This document shows, piece after piece, positions 61,347 through 64,000 of a stretch of DNA of 64,000 nt (its first letter is position 1; every line of letters starts with the position of its first letter). The position numbers were made by a program, and so were the translations under genes. The stretch comes from Pollutiaquabacter sp046052345 (GTDB lineage: Bacteria; Bacteroidota; Bacteroidia; AKYH767-A; 2013-40CM-41-45): NCBI GenBank assembly GCA_046052345.1, contig JBJOMN010000032.1, positions 56,285 to 120,284 of the forward strand, written 5' to 3'. The notes under the pieces are model-generated. The model saw only the letters and a program-made list of their open reading frames with translations. It was not told where the DNA came from and did not search any database.

Positions 61347-62381
61347 ATGCAACCCCGGCTCAAATTCCTCGACCGCTACCTCACACTTTGGATCTTCGCC
61401 GCGATGGCGGCAGGAATCCTGATCGGCAAATTGTTCCCGTCAATCAGCGGCATCATCGGCAGCTGGTCGGCGGGATCGACCAACCTGCTGCTGGCAGCAG
61501 GACTCATCCTGATGATGTATCCGCCGCTGGCGAAAGTGGATTACTCGCTGCTGCCGAAGGCTTTCAGCGACCGCAAAGCGATATCCCTGTCACTGGTCCT
61601 GAACTGGTTCATCGGACCGCTGCTGATGTTCGCCCTTTCCGTAATTTTCCTAAGCGACCGTCCCGAATACATGACCGGTTTGATATTGATCGGTCTGGCC
61701 CGCTGTATTGCGATGGTGATAGTCTGGAACGATCTGGCGGGCGGCAACCGTGAATACGGAGCGCTGCTGGTCGCCCTCAACAGCGTCTTCCAGATCGTCA
61801 GCTACAGCTTCTATGCATGGCTCTTCATCGCGGTATTGCCCGGCAAACTTGGACTGGGGGATTATGACATCTCGGTGCCGATGGACCAGGTCGTGATCAG
61901 CGTCATCATCTACCTGGGCATTCCTTTTGCAGCCGGCGTGATCAGCAGGTCCGTGCTGATCCGGAGAAAAGGCAAAGACTGGTTCGACCGGAAATTCGTT
62001 CCGAAGATTTCACCGGTTACGTTGTACTCCCTGTTGTTCACGATCGTTCTCATGTTCAGCCTGAAGGGAGATGCCATTTTACGACTGCCGGCAGATGTCC
62101 TGCAGGTAGCACTTCCGCTCGTGCTGTATTTCCTGCTGATGTTCCTGAGCAGTTTCCTGATCGGAAAATGGTTGAAGCTGCCATACGACCGTAACGCTGC
62201 CATCGCATTCACTGCGACCGGCAACAACTTCGAACTGGCCATTGCCGTATCGATCGCCGTCTTCGGCATCCATTCCCCGCAGGCTTTCACAGGGGTGATC
62301 GGCCCGCTTATCGAAGTTCCTGCGCTCATCCTCCTGGTCAGGATCAGTCGCTTCCTTCAGAAAAAACTTTACCAGTCATGA
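61347..62381 (+). CDS. acr3: ACR3-family arsenite efflux transporter
   Basis: A 344-residue membrane protein with about ten helices. The family's cysteine motif is in LARCIAMVIVWNDLAGG near residue 113, and the ending FTATGNNFELAIAVSIAVFG includes conserved helix features. ACR3 pumps arsenite out with the proton gradient. Its last four bases overlap the ATG of arsC, forming an arsenic resistance pair. No arsR or arsA is nearby. Length is usual. Confidence 0.93.
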   Translation: MQPRLKFLDRYLTLWIFAAMAAGILIGKLFPSISGIIGSWSAGSTNLLLAAGLILMMYPPLAKVDYSLLPKAFSDRKAISLSLVLNWFIGPLLMFALSVIFLSDRPEYMTGLILIGLARCIAMVIVWNDLAGGNREYGALLVALNSVFQIVSYSFYAWLFIAVLPGKLGLGDYDISVPMDQVVISVIIYLGIPFAAGVISRSVLIRRKGKDWFDRKFVPKISPVTLYSLLFTIVLMFSLKGDAILRLPADVLQVALPLVLYFLLMFLSSFLIGKWLKLPYDRNAAIAFTATGNNFELAIAVSIAVFGIHSPQAFTGVIGPLIEVPALILLVRISRFLQKKLYQS

Positions 62382-62806
62382 AAAGGATTCTCGTCTTGTG
62401 CACGGGCAACAGTTGCCGCAGCCAGATGGCGGAAGGTTATCTGCGTCATTTCGCGGGAGAAAGTGCGGAGGTCTACAGCGCCGGTGTGGAGAAGCACGGC
62501 GTCAACCCCAAGGCTGTTGCCATCATGCGTGAGGACGGAATCGACATTTCATCCCACACTTCCAATCTGGTCGATGAGTACTCGGAGCTGTCGTTTGATT
62601 TCATCATCACTGTCTGTGACAACGCCAAGGAACGTTGCCCCTACTTCCCTTCCACGGCCAAACGGTTTCACCATTCCTTTCCGGATCCCGCCAAAGCGAC
62701 AGGGTCGGAAGAGGAAATCATGTCGGAGTTCCGCAGAGTGCGCGGTCTGGTGAAGGAGTATTGCAGGGAGTTTGTCCGGAAAGAGATTGCGCAGACGACC
62801 GACTGA
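62378..62806 (+). CDS. arsC: Arsenate reductase, low-molecular-weight phosphatase type
   Basis: A 142-residue enzyme that reduces arsenate to arsenite for export by the adjacent ACR3. The P-loop CTGNSCRS at residues 8-15 has the nucleophilic cysteine, and the redox cysteines are in VCDNAKERCPYFP near residue 80. The DPAKATG motif follows. This is the thioredoxin-coupled type. It overlaps acr3 by four bases (ATGA), so translation is coupled. It converges with era. Confidence 0.95.
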   Translation: MKRILVLCTGNSCRSQMAEGYLRHFAGESAEVYSAGVEKHGVNPKAVAIMREDGIDISSHTSNLVDEYSELSFDFIITVCDNAKERCPYFPSTAKRFHHSFPDPAKATGSEEEIMSEFRRVRGLVKEYCREFVRKEIAQTTD

Positions 62807-62814
62807 AAGCCAGT

Positions 62815-63699
62815 TCAGGATTGCGAAGGATAACCCAGTCGCCGGAGCTTGCTCTCGCTTTTACGCCAGTCCTTTTCCACCTTGACAAAAAGCTCCAGGA
62901 AGACTTTCCTTCCCAGAAAATCCTCCAGGTCCTTGCGTGCTTCGGTACCGATACGTTTGATAGCTTCCCCTTTACGGCCTATGATGATTCCTTTCTGTGA
63001 ATCACGTTCTACGTAGATGACTGCACCGATGCGTATTATTTGACCGTCCTCTTTGAAGCTCTCCACCTCCACTGTACAGGCGTAAGGGATTTCTTCCTTG
63101 AAGTGCAGGAATATCTTCTCACGGATGAATTCAGAGGCAAAGAAGCGGACAGATGCGTCACTCAGTTCTTCCTTAGGAAAAAACGGAGGGCTTTCAGGCA
63201 TCAGCTCAAGGATGGCGTTTCGGACCACGTCCACATTGAAATCATTGAGGGCCGAACAAGGTATTACCGCTTTCGGCTGCACGGCTTTTTTCCAGCCATG
63301 AACCAGTTTGTTGACCTCGTCCTGTGTGGAGTTATCCACCTTGTTGATGACAATCAATACCGGTACCTGTATCGCACGAATCCTATTTACAAGATCCTCC
63401 TGTGTATAGCCTTCCTCCAGATCAGTGATGAACAATACGGCGTCTGCATCCTCCAGGGAGGATTTGACATACTCCATCATCCGGTGATGTAACAGGTAAT
63501 GCGGATCCAGTATTCCCGGTGTATCGGAAAATACGATCTGGAAATCGGGGGCATTAAGGATGCCTTTTATCCGGTGACGAGTGGTTTGGGCTTTCGGGGA
63601 GACAATTGAAAGGTTTTCTCCCACCAAACGGTTCATCAGGGTAGATTTACCCACATTCGGACGACCGATAATGCTCACGAACCCAGCCTTATGGCTCAT
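62815..63699 (-). CDS. era: GTPase Era
   Basis: A 294-residue GTPase that binds the 3' end of 16S rRNA in 30S assembly. The P-loop GRPNVGKST lies near residue 12. G3 is DTPG (VFSDTPGILD), NKVD lies near residue 119 and the C-terminal KH domain (about 205-290) has VIYVERDSQKGIIIGRKGEA. Length is usual. Start ATG at 63699. It is divergent from the initiator tRNA gene with about 70 bases between, and it converges with arsC. Confidence 0.96.
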   Translation of the reverse strand: MSHKAGFVSIIGRPNVGKSTLMNRLVGENLSIVSPKAQTTRHRIKGILNAPDFQIVFSDTPGILDPHYLLHHRMMEYVKSSLEDADAVLFITDLEEGYTQEDLVNRIRAIQVPVLIVINKVDNSTQDEVNKLVHGWKKAVQPKAVIPCSALNDFNVDVVRNAILELMPESPPFFPKEELSDASVRFFASEFIREKIFLHFKEEIPYACTVEVESFKEDGQIIRIGAVIYVERDSQKGIIIGRKGEAIKRIGTEARKDLEDFLGRKVFLELFVKVEKDWRKSESKLRRLGYPSQS

Positions 63700-63746
63700 T
63701 TATCTTATTTTTTTAATTGGATATGCTCGGATAAAGGAATGAATTA

Positions 63747-63754
63747 TATCTTTG
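63747..63754 (+). promoter_or_regulatory. -7 box (TATCTTTG) of the initiator tRNA gene
   Basis: TATCTTTG fits TAnnTTTG and ends 13 bases before the tRNA, the same distance as at the two tRNA-Val genes. No exact TTG at 19 bases. Confidence 0.65.
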
Positions 63755-63767
63755 CAGTCCAAAACAG

Positions 63768-63840
<73 letters not shown>

Positions 63841-63846
63841 CCCAAG

Positions 63847-63878
63847 AACAGCCGGATTTATTCCGGCTGTTTCGTTTT
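63847..63878 (+). terminator. Terminator after tRNA-fMet
   Basis: AACAGCCGGA at 63847-63856 pairs exactly with TCCGGCTGTT at 63862-63871 around TTTAT, followed by TCGTTTT. Confidence 0.9.
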
Positions 63879-64000
63879 AGTTGGTTTATACAGTTTACGT
63901 ACTTTTTTCCGAAAGAAGCGGTAAACACTATGTCGGATTTACCGGCAATCTAAAGCTCAGACTGCTGTCTCATAACGAATTATCCGGCCCAGATTGGACG

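Overview
The window is a 64 kb stretch of chromosome from a member of the Bacteroidota (Bacteroidetes). The evidence is convergent. Promoters have the phylum-specific form TTG-N19-TAnnTTTG, exact at both tRNA-Val genes. Strong Shine-Dalgarno sites are scarce. There are type IX secretion C-terminal sorting domains, the gliding-associated ABC ATPase GldA, a carboxypeptidase-regulatory TonB receptor, and families largely confined to the phylum (DUF3822, DUF5522). The gene block DUF3822-rsmD-coaD-Nudix-pyrE-SRPBCC-birA-rsfS-ftsH-LUD-DUF2007-cdsA-psd is a conserved housekeeping arrangement that I associate with Chitinophagales/Flavobacteriales-like lineages. The DNA is rather G+C-rich by eye for that group, so an uncultured or environmental lineage is likely. 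I see no transposase, integrase, phage gene or CRISPR array.

Layout. 1-4.9 kb: the tail of a prenylglyceryl-phosphate synthase, an AraC regulator, PnuC with a NadR-like kinase, then a TPP riboswitch in front of a TonB-dependent receptor. 5-10.3 kb: a secreted LRR protein, ribF, icd, and a GH3-type acyl-amido synthetase followed closely by a LysE-type exporter. 10.4-21.5 kb: tRNA-Val(GAC) and the conserved housekeeping block (16S methylation, CoA, pyrimidines, biotin ligase, ribosome silencing, FtsH, phospholipid synthesis, with glutamate dehydrogenase inserted between cdsA and psd). 21.7-26.2 kb: tRNA-Val(TAC), a glucosaminidase/LysM cell-wall hydrolase, a PLP enzyme, and a 58-residue cysteine-rich DUF5522 protein in front of urocanate hydratase. 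26.2-38.6 kb is the accessory part: lipoproteins of unknown function, a 1254-residue modular surface protein, a GT39-like membrane glycosyltransferase, an aldo/keto reductase, a molybdopterin oxidoreductase/cytochrome c pair and an unknown secreted protein. 38.6-42 kb: exbB-exbD-tonB-folC. 42-51.6 kb: a hydrolase, an outer-membrane barrel, a C25 peptidase with a sorting domain, MazG-like, dtd, rsgA, gldA, a repeat protein and metK. 51.6-64 kb: two transporters (POT, DASS), two paralogous lipoproteins, a thioredoxin-like lipoprotein or secreted protein, der, a Kelch-type T9SS protein, acr3-arsC, era and an initiator tRNA.

How it fits together. The TonB/ExbB/ExbD genes could energise the thiamine-regulated receptor. 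PnuC and the kinase would complete import and trapping of a vitamin across the inner membrane. Several genes have a -7 box that ends only 4-5 bases before the start codon, which predicts leaderless mRNAs. Diverged 7-bp tandem repeats sit directly behind three stop codons.

I did not find an obvious new defence or mobile system. The best candidates for undescribed biology are the GH3-LysE pair, the GldA-repeat-protein pair, the two-lipoprotein operon at 26.8-28.9 kb, the palindrome ahead of the giant surface protein, the DUF5522-hutU pair, and the Moco protein with a lipoprotein signal that lacks a twin-arginine motif.
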